This document shows, one piece after another, positions 1 through 9,269 of a stretch of DNA of 64,000 nt; within the stretch, counting starts at the first letter, position 1, and the number at the start of each line of letters is the position of its first letter. The notes beneath the pieces were generated by a model. That model was not told the DNA's origin. It did not search any database and saw only the letters and a list, made by a program, of their open reading frames with translations. The stretch is from Candidatus Krumholzibacteriota bacterium (GTDB lineage Bacteria > Krumholzibacteriota > Krumholzibacteriia > JAJRXK01). The position numbers were made by a program, and so were the translations under genes. The DNA lies in the NCBI GenBank assembly GCA_029262065.1, contig JAJDAC010000014.1, forward strand, positions 248,001 to 312,000, in the 5' to 3' direction.

Positions 1-417
1 GTATGGTACCAGGCGCAAGCAGGGGGCCCCGAAGACCCCTTTGCGGCCCAATCCTGGTCGCAGGTTCACGTGCGCCTGGAGGGGCCGACGCCACGGGCCC
101 CCGCATGGGCTACCGGGTTTGATAAGCTCTATCGAAAGTTCTTCCAGGAGAGGAAAGGGCGCAGCGCGACACGCTTTGGCCGGGGTTGGATTCCCTTCGA
201 CGGCGTGCGGCCGCCGCACCGATGGGCAGGTGAAGTCGTGAGTGAAGTCCGATCGATTCCGGTCCCGACCTACATCCGTCCGGGCAAGTACGTCATGCAA
301 CCAACCACCCAGCCCACAGCCTGGCGCGCCAATCGGCATTGGCGGGACTATCTGCGCAATGCGGATCGCTTCGCGGGCCCCGGCGTGGTCGAGTTCACGG
401 TGGAGGTGGGACAATGA
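1..417 (+). CDS. C-terminal part of an unrecognised protein (5' truncated by window)
   Basis: An open frame runs from the first base to a TGA at 415-417, giving the last 138 residues of a protein that starts outside the window. The visible part is soluble-looking, rich in Trp, Arg and Pro, with no hydrophobic segment and no motif I recognise. Its stop overlaps the ATG of the next gene (ATGA at 414-417), so it is translationally coupled to the O-antigen ligase-like gene and probably belongs to the same envelope polysaccharide operon. It could be the periplasmic tail of a membrane protein, but the sequence does not decide this. Confidence 0.6.
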   Translation, partial: VWYQAQAGGPEDPFAAQSWSQVHVRLEGPTPRAPAWATGFDKLYRKFFQERKGRSATRFGRGWIPFDGVRPPHRWAGEVVSEVRSIPVPTYIRPGKYVMQPTTQPTAWRANRHWRDYLRNADRFAGPGVVEFTVEVGQ

Positions 418-1880
418 ACCTACGCCGTATCCTGCCCTACCGCGCTCCGTCCCCCGTGCGTGGTCAGTCCACTTCGGGCGGTGGGGGTCCGGCCTGGCGC
501 GCGTTCGTGACCATCGTGTTGGTGCTGGGGGCCAGTTACCTGCTGGCCAGCATCATCCTGCAGCCAACCAAGCGCAACGTAGAGGCCCTGGCCGGTATCA
601 TCTTCATTTGTATTGCGCTGGTAGCCGACCCGTTCAAGGCCTTGATCTTTACCGTGCTGGTGGTTCCGTACCCCGCGTACACGTCGATAGGTACCACGAA
701 CACGCTTCTGATCTTCGCGGTCGCGGGCCTCGTCATGGTGAAGAGTCGCCAGCTTCGCCTGGAGAGTCCCTTCGTAAAGCGCGACGTGGACCTGGCCATG
801 ATGGGGTGGATGATCATGGTCGCGCTGAGTTTCTACGCGCAGCCGAAGTCGGAGATGGGGGGTGCGGTCTATACCGCCCTGGGCCTGACGTCGGCGGTAG
901 TCCTCTTCTACATGGTCGTACAGCTCTGCAACACACGGGCCCGGGTCTGGCGACTGCTGTGGGCATCACAGTTGGGAGCCGCCACGCTGGCTCTGTTGGG
1001 CGTGATGCAGTACGTGTTCCCGGACAAGAAGCTGCTGCCCGAGTTCTTTTCGTTTTCGCGCCGCGTGGCCAACATGGAGGAGATCCGGCGCGGTACCGTG
1101 CGCGTCATGGGTACCTTCAGCGGGCAGGAGTTGTACGCGGAGTACATCGCATGTTGCATCATTTTCCAGTTTTTTCTCATGCAGCGGGCGCGCACCATCA
1201 ACGGGAAGTTGTTCTGGGGTTTCGTCATGCTGCTGTCGCTGGCTGCATTGTTCGCGACGGCGACCCGCGGCAGCTTGATCGTGCTCATCCTGGGGTTCGG
1301 GTATATGACGGTGTTCGGCAACCGAGCGGTGCCGCGCGCGACGTTTCTCAAGCTTATCTTCGTGGCCATCGCGGTCTTCTACCTGAGCTTGGGTTTCATC
1401 GAGCCACTGGTTTCGCACATGATGGATCGCGTGGCCAATATCGGATCGGCCGATGAAAGTATCCAGGCTCGCTCGGTCGTGCTTACCCAGGCAATCGATG
1501 CGGTGGCCGACAGTCCCATCATAGGACACGGCCTGGCGGTTCCGCCGGGGACATTCCGCGGCTACGTGACCATGAACATCCACAACCTGTACGTTACGTT
1601 GGCCTACACCATTGGATTGGTCGGGCTGACGGCTTTCGTGGCATTGTTGGTGGGGCTCTTTCGCGCCGGCTGGACAACGATGCGTGATCCACGTGTCGAC
1701 GCCGACGCGCGGCGCTTGGGGCTGGCGTTGAACACGGCCCTGGTGATGTTCATCGTGGACGAAATCAAGATCGAGTTCACGCGGCAAGCATTGTACATGC
1801 ATCTCGTGTTCTTGATGTTTGGCATGATCGTGGCCACCTGGCGGACACGGTTTGAAGACTCTTCCAACGAGACGTGGTGA
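414..1880 (+). CDS. O-antigen ligase / Wzy-type polymerase family membrane protein
   Basis: The 488-residue protein is strongly hydrophobic, with about ten or more membrane segments from residue 28 onward. The Wzy_C/O-antigen ligase signature is visible: an ATATRGS motif in a membrane helix near residue 281, a SPIIGHG segment near 366 in the large periplasmic loop, and HNLYVTLAYTIGLVG near 390. Family members join lipid-linked oligosaccharide repeats (Wzy) or move them to lipid A or protein (WaaL); the sequence does not say which. I chose ATG 414 because it overlaps the upstream stop; an upstream GTG at 339 would lie inside the previous gene. It lies next to glycosyltransferases and asnB, which supports a repeat-unit polymerase. 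Confidence 0.85.
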   Translation: MNLRRILPYRAPSPVRGQSTSGGGGPAWRAFVTIVLVLGASYLLASIILQPTKRNVEALAGIIFICIALVADPFKALIFTVLVVPYPAYTSIGTTNTLLIFAVAGLVMVKSRQLRLESPFVKRDVDLAMMGWMIMVALSFYAQPKSEMGGAVYTALGLTSAVVLFYMVVQLCNTRARVWRLLWASQLGAATLALLGVMQYVFPDKKLLPEFFSFSRRVANMEEIRRGTVRVMGTFSGQELYAEYIACCIIFQFFLMQRARTINGKLFWGFVMLLSLAALFATATRGSLIVLILGFGYMTVFGNRAVPRATFLKLIFVAIAVFYLSLGFIEPLVSHMMDRVANIGSADESIQARSVVLTQAIDAVADSPIIGHGLAVPPGTFRGYVTMNIHNLYVTLAYTIGLVGLTAFVALLVGLFRAGWTTMRDPRVDADARRLGLALNTALVMFIVDEIKIEFTRQALYMHLVFLMFGMIVATWRTRFEDSSNETW

Positions 1881-3490
1881 GGGGGGCGGCGATGGAAACG
1901 GAAGCTGAGGGGGAGACCGCACGACACGAGAGCGTGTGGCGAATGATCATAGAGTGCGGCGCCATCATTTTTGTCTACGCCATTCTGCACAAGCTCGTGT
2001 TCCGTTACACGTACCTGCCCGAAAGTTCCTACGAACAGGGCTTTCTGCTACCGCAGGCATTTCTTCGCCCCAAGCTGTTGATTACCGTCATTCTTCCCAT
2101 GGTCGTGCTGTTCGTTCGTTTTCGACACTTGCGATGGACGAGTTTCGAGCACGGAAGATATCTACGATGGTTCGTGTTCGTGGTGACGCTGGCGTCCGCC
2201 TGGACGTTTGCCTCGTACGAGTACAACCTCTACCTCGATCAGTCCCACGCCCTCGACCGGTTGTTGTTGTTGGTGTTTGCCGGGCTCGTGCTGTGGCATC
2301 CGGTATTCGTGGCTCCCTACGTGCTCTTGGGTACCGTTCTCGTGCACCAGTTCCATCTGGGTATTGCCGGCTTCAACTGGCTCGACAAGCGCATTCTGTT
2401 CGACGTCCTGATCCTGTTCATGGCCGTGCTGTATCTGAGTTTGCTGAAGAAGCAGAGGCTGGCCATCTATTTCGGTTTGGTTGTGTGCCTGTTGTCGGCC
2501 AACTACTTCGTGCCCGGCCTGGCCAAGCTGCGAACCGTCTGGGTGTTTGAAGACGATCTGGCCAACCTCGCCCTGGCGTGCCACGCGAACGGTTGGTTGC
2601 GCGGCGTGGGAGAAAGCGATTTCGTGGCCGCGGTCCAAAAGCTGGGGTGGCTGAATCGCCCGCTGGTGGTCGGTACCCTGGTCATCGAGCTGCTGTCCCT
2701 GATCATCTTCGTGCGCCGTCGGTTCGTGACCACCATGCTGCTGATGGCCGTGGCCCTGCACGTGGGGATCTACATCAGTTCCGGGATCTGCTTCTGGAAG
2801 TGGGCGTTGCTCAACGTGCTGGCCATCGTATTCCTGGCCCGTGCGCCGCAGTCGTTCGTGGCGCCACTGTTCACGCGGGCGTTCTTCGTTACGTCCATGG
2901 CCGTGATCGCCTTGTCCCCGCTCTACGCCAGGCCTACCTGGTTGGTTTGGTTCGATACTCCGCTCGACGAGTTCTACGAGTTCGAGGCGGTTGGCCAGAG
3001 TGGGCAGGTCTACCACGTTCCGCGCACATTCATGGCGCCCTACGATCTGGTATTCGCGCAGAACCGTTTCTGGTACCTGACCGAGGAACCGCTGTTGGTG
3101 GGAACCTTTGGCGCGACGTCTGACATCGAGTTGGACCGGGCTCTACGAAAGTCCACCGCCGAGGGTGTCGCGGACTTGAGCAAGACCCAGGGCAAGTCCA
3201 GGTTCAACACCCAGGCCCGCGACCAGCTGGATCGGTTCCTGCGCATCTATTTCTCCACGCTGAACGAGGGGCGGTCCAAGGACTGGTTGCTCTCCCCGTT
3301 GCAGCCTCCCTTTCATATCCAGAGCTCGCCGCGCGATATCTCCTACGCCGGTCAGGAGCCGGTCACAGAGATTCGGGTCTGGTTCTATCGTCGTTTCTAC
3401 GACGGGACAAAACTGGTTACGTTGGAGGAGCGACTGGAGCATTCGGTTCCTATTCCCATGACCCGAGCCGAGGCCGTGGGGCAGGGGTGA
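1874..3490 (+). CDS. polytopic membrane protein, HTTM-like, with C-terminal soluble domain
   Basis: The 538-residue protein has roughly ten hydrophobic segments in residues 20-370 and then a soluble C-terminal domain of about 170 residues. Phrases such as NYFVPGLAKLR and a late helix with GICFWKWALLN resemble the HTTM fold (membrane part of vitamin K-dependent gamma-carboxylase-like proteins), but the match is by eye and weak. It overlaps the Wzy-like gene by 7 bp and is followed after 4 bp by a glycosyltransferase, so it is co-transcribed with polysaccharide genes. The start may be ATG 1874 or ATG 1892. Function unknown; a carboxylase or acyl-transfer role on the polymer would be speculation. 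Confidence 0.6.
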   Translation: MVRGAAMETEAEGETARHESVWRMIIECGAIIFVYAILHKLVFRYTYLPESSYEQGFLLPQAFLRPKLLITVILPMVVLFVRFRHLRWTSFEHGRYLRWFVFVVTLASAWTFASYEYNLYLDQSHALDRLLLLVFAGLVLWHPVFVAPYVLLGTVLVHQFHLGIAGFNWLDKRILFDVLILFMAVLYLSLLKKQRLAIYFGLVVCLLSANYFVPGLAKLRTVWVFEDDLANLALACHANGWLRGVGESDFVAAVQKLGWLNRPLVVGTLVIELLSLIIFVRRRFVTTMLLMAVALHVGIYISSGICFWKWALLNVLAIVFLARAPQSFVAPLFTRAFFVTSMAVIALSPLYARPTWLVWFDTPLDEFYEFEAVGQSGQVYHVPRTFMAPYDLVFAQNRFWYLTEEPLLVGTFGATSDIELDRALRKSTAEGVADLSKTQGKSRFNTQARDQLDRFLRIYFSTLNEGRSKDWLLSPLQPPFHIQSSPRDISYAGQEPVTEIRVWFYRRFYDGTKLVTLEERLEHSVPIPMTRAEAVGQG

Positions 3491-3494
3491 CCGA

Positions 3495-4610
3495 GTGCGC
3501 TTGACCATTGTGTCACCCACCGCGTACCCGGTGCTGGTACCCGGCGATTACGATGTGGCGGGGGGAGCCGAGCTACAGCTGGCTCTGCTGGGCCGTACGC
3601 TACGAGACCGAGGGCACTCAATTGCGTTCGTGGTGGGCGACCATGGCCAACCTCAGCGGATGGAGCGGGACGGGTTTGAGATTGTCAGCGCGTTCCAGTT
3701 GTACCGGGGTGCGCGCAAGCTTCGATTCGTCCCCGACATGCTCAAGTTACGTGCGGCCATCCGCGGCACCAAGCCAGACATGGTGCACCAGCGGGCTACT
3801 GCCTTCTACACGGGACAATGCTGTCTGTTCGCGCACGAGGCCAAGGCAGCATTTTCATTCACCACCGGCCTGGACGCCAATTGCTATCGCGATCTCCAGG
3901 GGCGAGTACCGCCCGTGTTGCGCGGCCTCTACCGATGGGGGATCAGAAACGCCGATCTGGTCTTGGCCCAGACGCGGCACCAATCGCAACTGCTCAAGGA
4001 CAATTTCGATCGGCATAGCGAGTTGCTGCCCAACATGATGGAGCTTCCCGCCGACGACGGAAACCAACCGGACGGCCCGGTGGTGTGGGTTGGAAGTCTG
4101 AGTCCGCGCAAGCGTCCCGAGCGATTCCTGGCCCTGGCGCGGGCATTGCCCGACGTGCCGTTTCGCATGATCGGCGGCGGCGGTGACGACGCCGGGGCAA
4201 CCCAGGCTTTGTTGCGGGACGCGACGAGCGTTCCCAACTTGGAGATGGTCGGATTCGTGGCGCCGGATCATATGGACGACGTGTATCGAGGAGCAAGCCT
4301 CTACGTGAACACTTCTTTGCACGAAGGATTTCCCAACGCATTTCTTCAGGCCAGTTCGTTTCGCGTGCCCACGGCCAGCATCAGCATCGACCCCGACGGT
4401 GTGATCGTCGACCGTGGTCTGGGAATGGTGGTCGGCGAAGATGGTGATCTGACGGCCGCCGTGCGTCACTTGTTGGCCTCGACCGACGCCCGCGATCGCA
4501 TGGGCGCCGCCGCCCGACGGTACGTGGAGGAAAACCATGACGTCGTAGCGGTTGCCCCACGCGCCGAGGAACTCCTTCAACGCGCGGTCCAGGCGCGAAG
4601 GGGGATGTGA
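3495..4610 (+). CDS. GT4-family glycosyltransferase
   Basis: The 371-residue protein has a GT-B layout. The N-terminal Rossmann half opens with LTIVSPTAYPVL and a glycine-rich GGAELQLALL loop. The C-terminal half has GSLSPRKRPERFL near residue 200 and HEGFPNAFLQA near 275. The usual EX7E pair is E...Q here, so the second acidic residue is substituted, which is tolerated in some GT4 enzymes. It should add a sugar from a nucleotide donor to a lipid-linked acceptor at the inner membrane face. It starts at GTG 3495, 4 bp after the HTTM-like gene; its stop is 2 bp before the asnB start. Confidence 0.85.
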   Translation: MRLTIVSPTAYPVLVPGDYDVAGGAELQLALLGRTLRDRGHSIAFVVGDHGQPQRMERDGFEIVSAFQLYRGARKLRFVPDMLKLRAAIRGTKPDMVHQRATAFYTGQCCLFAHEAKAAFSFTTGLDANCYRDLQGRVPPVLRGLYRWGIRNADLVLAQTRHQSQLLKDNFDRHSELLPNMMELPADDGNQPDGPVVWVGSLSPRKRPERFLALARALPDVPFRMIGGGGDDAGATQALLRDATSVPNLEMVGFVAPDHMDDVYRGASLYVNTSLHEGFPNAFLQASSFRVPTASISIDPDGVIVDRGLGMVVGEDGDLTAAVRHLLASTDARDRMGAAARRYVEENHDVVAVAPRAEELLQRAVQARRGM

Positions 4611-4612
4611 CC

Positions 4613-6493
4613 ATGTGTGGAATCGCCGGCTTCCTCCACCACGATCCCAATCGCCCCGCGGACGCCGCGGTCGTCAAGCGAATGACCGATGCCGTGATTC
4701 ATCGGGGACCCGACGGCGAGGGCTTCCACGTGACCGGCCCCCTGGCCCTTGGTCATCGCCGTCTGGCGATCATCGATCTGGCCGGCGGCGATCAACCCAT
4801 GGCTTCGGCCGATGCATCCCTGACGCTGATCTTCAACGGCGAGATCTACAACTATCTGGAACTGCGAGAGGAACTGGAGGCGTTGGGGCACGCGTTCCGG
4901 ACGCAGTCCGACACCGAGGTTCTCCTGGCCGCCTATCGACAGTGGGGGGTCGACTGCCAGGAACACCTCAATGGCATGTGGGCGTTCGCCCTGTGGGATG
5001 ATTCTGCTCGTCGATTGTTCTTGTCGCGCGATCGGCTGGGCGAGAAGCCACTGCATTTTGCTGAGCACGAGGGCAGCTTCTACTTCGCGTCCGAAATGAA
5101 GAGTCTGTTTGCGGCGGGAGTCCCCCGTGAGTTCGATAGCCAGTGGCTGGAGGTCTTCACCTGTCTGGGGTATCTGCCCGCGCCCCACAGCTTTTTCCAC
5201 GGCGTTCGCAAGTTGCTGCCCGGGCACTGCCTGGTGGTGGAGAATGGCCGGATCAGTGAACGCAAGTACTGGGACCTGCCGCTCGTGGACGAGGGCGACA
5301 TGGAGCGAAACGCCGCGACCGTACGGGCACGGTTCGAAGAACTGTTGGCGGATTCGGTTCGGATCCGCATGCGCAGCGACGTCCCCTACGGGGCCTTTCT
5401 CAGCGGCGGCCTGGACAGCAGCAGCATCGTTGCCTTGATGGCCGACGTCTCGAGTCACCCGGTGAATACGTTCACCATAGGGTTCCGACAGCCCGAGTAC
5501 GATGAGCGCGAGTTGGCCCAGAACGTAGCCGACGCTTTCGCTACCAATCACCGCGCGATCGAGGTGGAACCCGAATCATTCGATGCCTCGCTCGAACGAA
5601 TCCTGCATCACTACGATGAGCCCTTCGGCGACAGTTCGGCCATACCCACGGGCATCGTTTCTCGCCACGCGCGCCGTCATGTGAAGATGGTCCTTACGGG
5701 CGACGGCGGCGATGAGGTGTTGTCTGGCTACACCATGTACCAAGGCGAGAAGTTCGCCGAACGATTCCGGCGTCTCCCGGCGGTGCTGCGCGAACCCATA
5801 CCGGCGGTGGCCGGCGCGATGGCGCGGGGACTACGGGGTCAAGCGCGGTATCGGATGAACCGCGCCCGCAACGTGGCCCATGCCTCGAATCTGGATTTCG
5901 ATGCTCGATTCCTGCAGAAGTTGTCGTGGGTAGACCCGGCCAGGGTCAAGGCATTGCTTCGCAATCACACCGATGTGGCCCCGGTCGTGTCGATCGAAGA
6001 CTTCATGCGCGAGCGATTGAAAAAATGTCCCTACGCCGACGGGTTCTATCGCCTCATGTACTACCACCTGAAGGTTTCATTGCCCGACGACATGTTGGTG
6101 AAGGTAGACCGGATGAGCATGGCCGAATCGTTGGAAGTACGTCCTCCATTCTTGGATCACCGGTTGGTGGAGTACATGGTGGGCGTACACAAGGATGTCA
6201 AGATGGACGGGCTCACCCGCAAGGCGGTGCTACGCGATACGGTCGCGCGCCGTCTGCCTCCGTCGTTGCTTCAAGCCCCCAAGCGGGGATTCGGCGTGCC
6301 CCTGGGCGATTGGTTCAGAGGCGACTCTTTCGACCGCTACGCGCGAACGCTACTCGATGCCAACGCTACCCACGGTTTGGACACGGATGTCGTGGGCGAC
6401 GTGTTGGCGCGAAACGAAGCGCGCAAGGAGAACGTCGGCAACTTCCTTTGGATCCTCGTGGTGTTAGCTCGGCACCTGGGCGAGCAAGCGTGA
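4613..6493 (+). CDS. asnB: glutamine-dependent asparagine synthase-type amidotransferase
   Basis: The 626-residue protein has the full AsnB architecture. The N-terminal class II glutamine amidotransferase domain begins MCGIAGF, with Cys2 as nucleophile, and contains HRGPDGEG and NGEIYNY. The synthetase domain has the ATP-pyrophosphatase loop SGGLDSSS near residue 265 and TGDGGDEVLSGY near 361. I set the start at ATG 4613 rather than GTG 4607 because Cys must follow the initiator Met. It sits inside an exopolysaccharide operon, and AsnB-like amidotransferases are known companions of exosortase/EPS loci, where they probably amidate a sugar acid or cell-surface component instead of making free asparagine. 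Its stop overlaps the next start (TGATG). Confidence 0.9.
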   Translation: MCGIAGFLHHDPNRPADAAVVKRMTDAVIHRGPDGEGFHVTGPLALGHRRLAIIDLAGGDQPMASADASLTLIFNGEIYNYLELREELEALGHAFRTQSDTEVLLAAYRQWGVDCQEHLNGMWAFALWDDSARRLFLSRDRLGEKPLHFAEHEGSFYFASEMKSLFAAGVPREFDSQWLEVFTCLGYLPAPHSFFHGVRKLLPGHCLVVENGRISERKYWDLPLVDEGDMERNAATVRARFEELLADSVRIRMRSDVPYGAFLSGGLDSSSIVALMADVSSHPVNTFTIGFRQPEYDERELAQNVADAFATNHRAIEVEPESFDASLERILHHYDEPFGDSSAIPTGIVSRHARRHVKMVLTGDGGDEVLSGYTMYQGEKFAERFRRLPAVLREPIPAVAGAMARGLRGQARYRMNRARNVAHASNLDFDARFLQKLSWVDPARVKALLRNHTDVAPVVSIEDFMRERLKKCPYADGFYRLMYYHLKVSLPDDMLVKVDRMSMAESLEVRPPFLDHRLVEYMVGVHKDVKMDGLTRKAVLRDTVARRLPPSLLQAPKRGFGVPLGDWFRGDSFDRYARTLLDANATHGLDTDVVGDVLARNEARKENVGNFLWILVVLARHLGEQA

Positions 6494-7488
6494 TGCGTCC
6501 GCTGTCGGTGCTGCATGTGGTGGGCGGGTATCCGTCTGACCGCGATCAGACCAAGCTCGTGTTCGTGCGCACGCAGATCGAGTCACTCAGGGACGCGGGC
6601 ATGGATTGCGACGTCCTGGTCTTGCAGGGAGAGGGCGCGCGGAAGTACCTGACGGGATGGAAGCAGGTGAGGGATAGGCTGCGGAACCGCGACTTCGACC
6701 TGATCCACTCGCACTATTCGTTCTGCGGACTGGTCGCCCTGGGGCATCGAAAGCCCACGGTGGTGTCGTTCCTGGGGAGCGACGTATTCAGCCCCTTGGC
6801 CGCCGACGGTTCGTATCGCCGCGTGAGCCAGTTGTTCCACGGGACTCTGTCCAACTTCGTGGCGCGACGTTCGGACGCCGTCATCGTGAAGTCCGAAGAA
6901 ATGGGGGCGGCTCTGGAGTCGGAGTCGCATGTGATTCCCAACGGGGTCGACCTGGAGTTCTTCCATCCCCCGGCCAACGGCGAGCGCGACACACTGCGCG
7001 ACCGTCTGGGCATGGATGCGGACAAGCGGTACATCCTGTTCGCAAGCAATCCCGCCAATTCGGTCAAGCGCCACGGCCTGGCCGTGGCGGCGGTGGCGGA
7101 AGCGGCCCGTCGCATGGGTTCCCCGGTCGAACTGGTCGTGGTTCACGGGCGCCCGCAGTCGGAAGCGGCTCAATTGATGCGCGTCTGCGACGCGCTGGTG
7201 TTGAGCTCAGCCCATGAAGGCTCACCCAACGTCGTGAAGGAAGCCTTGGCCAGCGCCCTGCCAATTGCTTCGGTGGATTGCGGCGACGTACGCGAGCGGC
7301 TCGACGGCGTCGGCGGTTGTCGTGTGGTCGACGACGGAAGCGCCGAGGCGCTCGGGGCCGCATTGTGCGAGCTGTTGGTAAAACGTGAACCCAGCGGCGG
7401 ACGCGAGGCGATCCAGCCGCTGGGTCTTGCTACCGTCGCTGGCCAGGTGGAGCGTGTCTACCGCTCCGTGCTGGACTCTCGGCGCTAG
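6493..7488 (+). CDS. GT4-family glycosyltransferase
   Basis: The 331-residue GT-B glycosyltransferase starts MRPLSVLHVVGGYPSDRD at ATG 6493, overlapping the asnB stop by one base. The N-terminal half has FDLIHSHYSFCGLVAL and VVSFLGSDVF; the C-terminal half has VIPNGVDLEFF and the EX7E signature in HEGSPNVVKEALAS near residue 239. A longer upstream frame exists but overlaps asnB and has no homology-like character. It is the last gene of the first plus-strand operon; the wbpBDE genes converge on it with 20 bp between stops and no visible terminator. Confidence 0.85.
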   Translation: MRPLSVLHVVGGYPSDRDQTKLVFVRTQIESLRDAGMDCDVLVLQGEGARKYLTGWKQVRDRLRNRDFDLIHSHYSFCGLVALGHRKPTVVSFLGSDVFSPLAADGSYRRVSQLFHGTLSNFVARRSDAVIVKSEEMGAALESESHVIPNGVDLEFFHPPANGERDTLRDRLGMDADKRYILFASNPANSVKRHGLAVAAVAEAARRMGSPVELVVVHGRPQSEAAQLMRVCDALVLSSAHEGSPNVVKEALASALPIASVDCGDVRERLDGVGGCRVVDDGSAEALGAALCELLVKREPSGGREAIQPLGLATVAGQVERVYRSVLDSRR

Positions 7489-7508
7489 GACGTTGGGTCG
7501 TCGGGCGA

Positions 7509-8627
7509 CTAGGCCGTGGCCTGCGCTCGCATCGACGCGTGGACATGCTCGGCCACGTACGCCTGTTGATCGGCCGTGAGCTCCGGAAAGATCGGCAGCG
7601 ATACGATGTCGGTGCCGGTGGTCTCGGTAACCGGAAAGCTGCCCTCGCCCAGACCCAGATGCGCATACGCCGGCTGCAGATGCAGCGGCATCGGATAGTG
7701 AACCCCGGAGGCAATGCCGGCCGCGCCAAGATCCTTCTGCAACTGGTCGCGATCCGGTACTCGTACGACGTACAGGTGGTAGACCGGTACGATATGGTCC
7801 TGTTCGGCGGGAACGACCAGATTCGGTACGTCCGCCAATAGGCTGTGATAGCGTGCGGCGGCCTCACGTCGTTTCTGCCCCCAGGAATCCAGATGGGGAA
7901 GCTTCACCGATAGAATCGCGGCCTGCAGGCCGTCGAGCCGGCAGTTGAAACCCTCTACATCGTGGAAATACTTGGAGCGCCGTCCGTGGTTGCGCATGAG
8001 CCGAACGTACTCGGCGATATCCTCGTCGTCGGTGGCGATGCCCCCGGCATCGCCGTACGCGCCGAGGTTCTTGCCAGGGTAGAAACTGAAACAACTCACG
8101 TCGGCCAACGTGGCCACGGGACGTCCGCGGTACGTGGAGCCGTGAGCCTGCGCCGCGTCACCAATGACCTTCAGGCCGTGCTTGCGGGCGATGGCCAAGA
8201 TGGGATCCATCTCGGCCGGACGGCCGTACAGGTGCACGGGGATGATGGCTTTGGTTCGGTCGGTGATCGCGGCCTCGATCAGACTGGGATCCATGTTGTA
8301 GGTGTCAGCCTCGACATCGACGAAGCGAACCTGGGCCCCAACCATGGCAATGGCTTCCGTGGTGGCAATGAAGGTATTGGCGGCGGTGATCACCTCGTCA
8401 CCGGGACCGACACCACACGCTCCCAGCGCGAGGCGCAACGCGTCAGTGCCGTTGCTGAGGCCCACGGCATGCTTGGTGCCACAATATTCCGCGAACGATT
8501 CTTCGAACGCCTTGACGTACGGGCCGCCGATAAACGCGGTCTCGGCGATCACGTTGGCGATGGCGGTGTCGATCTCGGGCTTGAGGCTCTGGTACTGGGC
8601 CTTGAGGTCCACGAACGGAATCTGCAT
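7509..8627 (-). CDS. wbpE: DegT/DnrJ/EryC1 PLP aminotransferase, WbpE-like
   Basis: The 372-residue sugar aminotransferase begins MQIPFVDLKAQYQSL. The PLP-binding lysine lies in FSFYPGKNLGAYGDAGG, followed by VRLMRNHGRRSKYFHDVEGFNCRLDG, all typical of the WbpE/WlbC branch. WbpE transaminates UDP-3-keto-GlcNAcA at C3 using glutamate. The start is ATG 8627, with GGAG about 6 nt upstream, not the TTG at 8639. It is the third gene of a minus-strand set with an acetyltransferase and an oxidoreductase, which is the exact enzyme trio for UDP-2,3-diacetamido-2,3-dideoxyglucuronate, so the assignment rests on both family and context. Confidence 0.85.
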   Translation of the reverse strand: MQIPFVDLKAQYQSLKPEIDTAIANVIAETAFIGGPYVKAFEESFAEYCGTKHAVGLSNGTDALRLALGACGVGPGDEVITAANTFIATTEAIAMVGAQVRFVDVEADTYNMDPSLIEAAITDRTKAIIPVHLYGRPAEMDPILAIARKHGLKVIGDAAQAHGSTYRGRPVATLADVSCFSFYPGKNLGAYGDAGGIATDDEDIAEYVRLMRNHGRRSKYFHDVEGFNCRLDGLQAAILSVKLPHLDSWGQKRREAAARYHSLLADVPNLVVPAEQDHIVPVYHLYVVRVPDRDQLQKDLGAAGIASGVHYPMPLHLQPAYAHLGLGEGSFPVTETTGTDIVSLPIFPELTADQQAYVAEHVHASMRAQATA

Positions 8628-8639
8628 GGGTGGCTCCAA

Positions 8640-9269
8640 CTAGTAAGGAAGTTCTTTGAGGGTCTTGATGACGATCGCGGGGTTGCCCGCGACCACGGCG
8701 TAATCTGCGACATCTTTGGTAACCACCGCGCCCGCGCCTACCAGCGCGCCTTCGCCAATAGTGACTCCCGGCAACAGCGTGGCGTTGGCCCCAATCTTGG
8801 CCCGCGGGCCCACGTGGGCTCCGCGCAGGTCGTTCTTCACGTTGGGCGATTGCGGATACTTCGCGTTGGTAATGACTACGTTGGGACCAATCCAGCACTC
8901 TTCTTCCAGGACCGAGTACTCGGGTATGAACGCCTGCGTGTGGATGCGCACACCGTTGGCCAGACGAACGTGATGTTCGACCACCGAACCGGTGCCGATG
9001 CTTACGTCGTCACCGATCTCGTTCAGTTCGCGCACCATGGTGCCGTGTCCCGTCTGGAAGTTGCGCCCGATCCGATTGCCCGCGTAGATCACGGTGTGGC
9101 TACGCACCACGGCGCCTTCACCCAGTACGGTTAGCAAGCTGCCCTCGTCGTGACCGCGGGGTGGTACTCCCAGTAGCACGAACGGGCCGATTTGGATCGT
9201 GGTGGGAAGTTCCACGCCGGCGTAGATCCGGGCGTCGGGAAACCGTGGATCGATGGGGGGATTCGTCAT
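8640..9269 (-). CDS. wbpD: hexapeptide-repeat sugar N-acetyltransferase, WbpD-like
   Basis: The 209-residue left-handed beta-helix acyltransferase has repeated hexapeptide rungs (for example IGENF-, VGAGAVV- and IGPNVVI-type turns) across residues 25-195. The C-terminal half, with CWIGPNVVI, GPRAKIGANATLLPGV and LVGAGAVVTKDVADYAVVAGNPA, is close to WbpD/WlbB. These enzymes acetylate the 3-amino group of UDP-GlcNAc(3N)A with acetyl-CoA. The ATG at 9269 overlaps the stop of the oxidoreductase by 4 bp, and wbpE follows after 12 bp, so the three form one operon. Confidence 0.85.
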   Translation of the reverse strand: MTNPPIDPRFPDARIYAGVELPTTIQIGPFVLLGVPPRGHDEGSLLTVLGEGAVVRSHTVIYAGNRIGRNFQTGHGTMVRELNEIGDDVSIGTGSVVEHHVRLANGVRIHTQAFIPEYSVLEEECWIGPNVVITNAKYPQSPNVKNDLRGAHVGPRAKIGANATLLPGVTIGEGALVGAGAVVTKDVADYAVVAGNPAIVIKTLKELPY

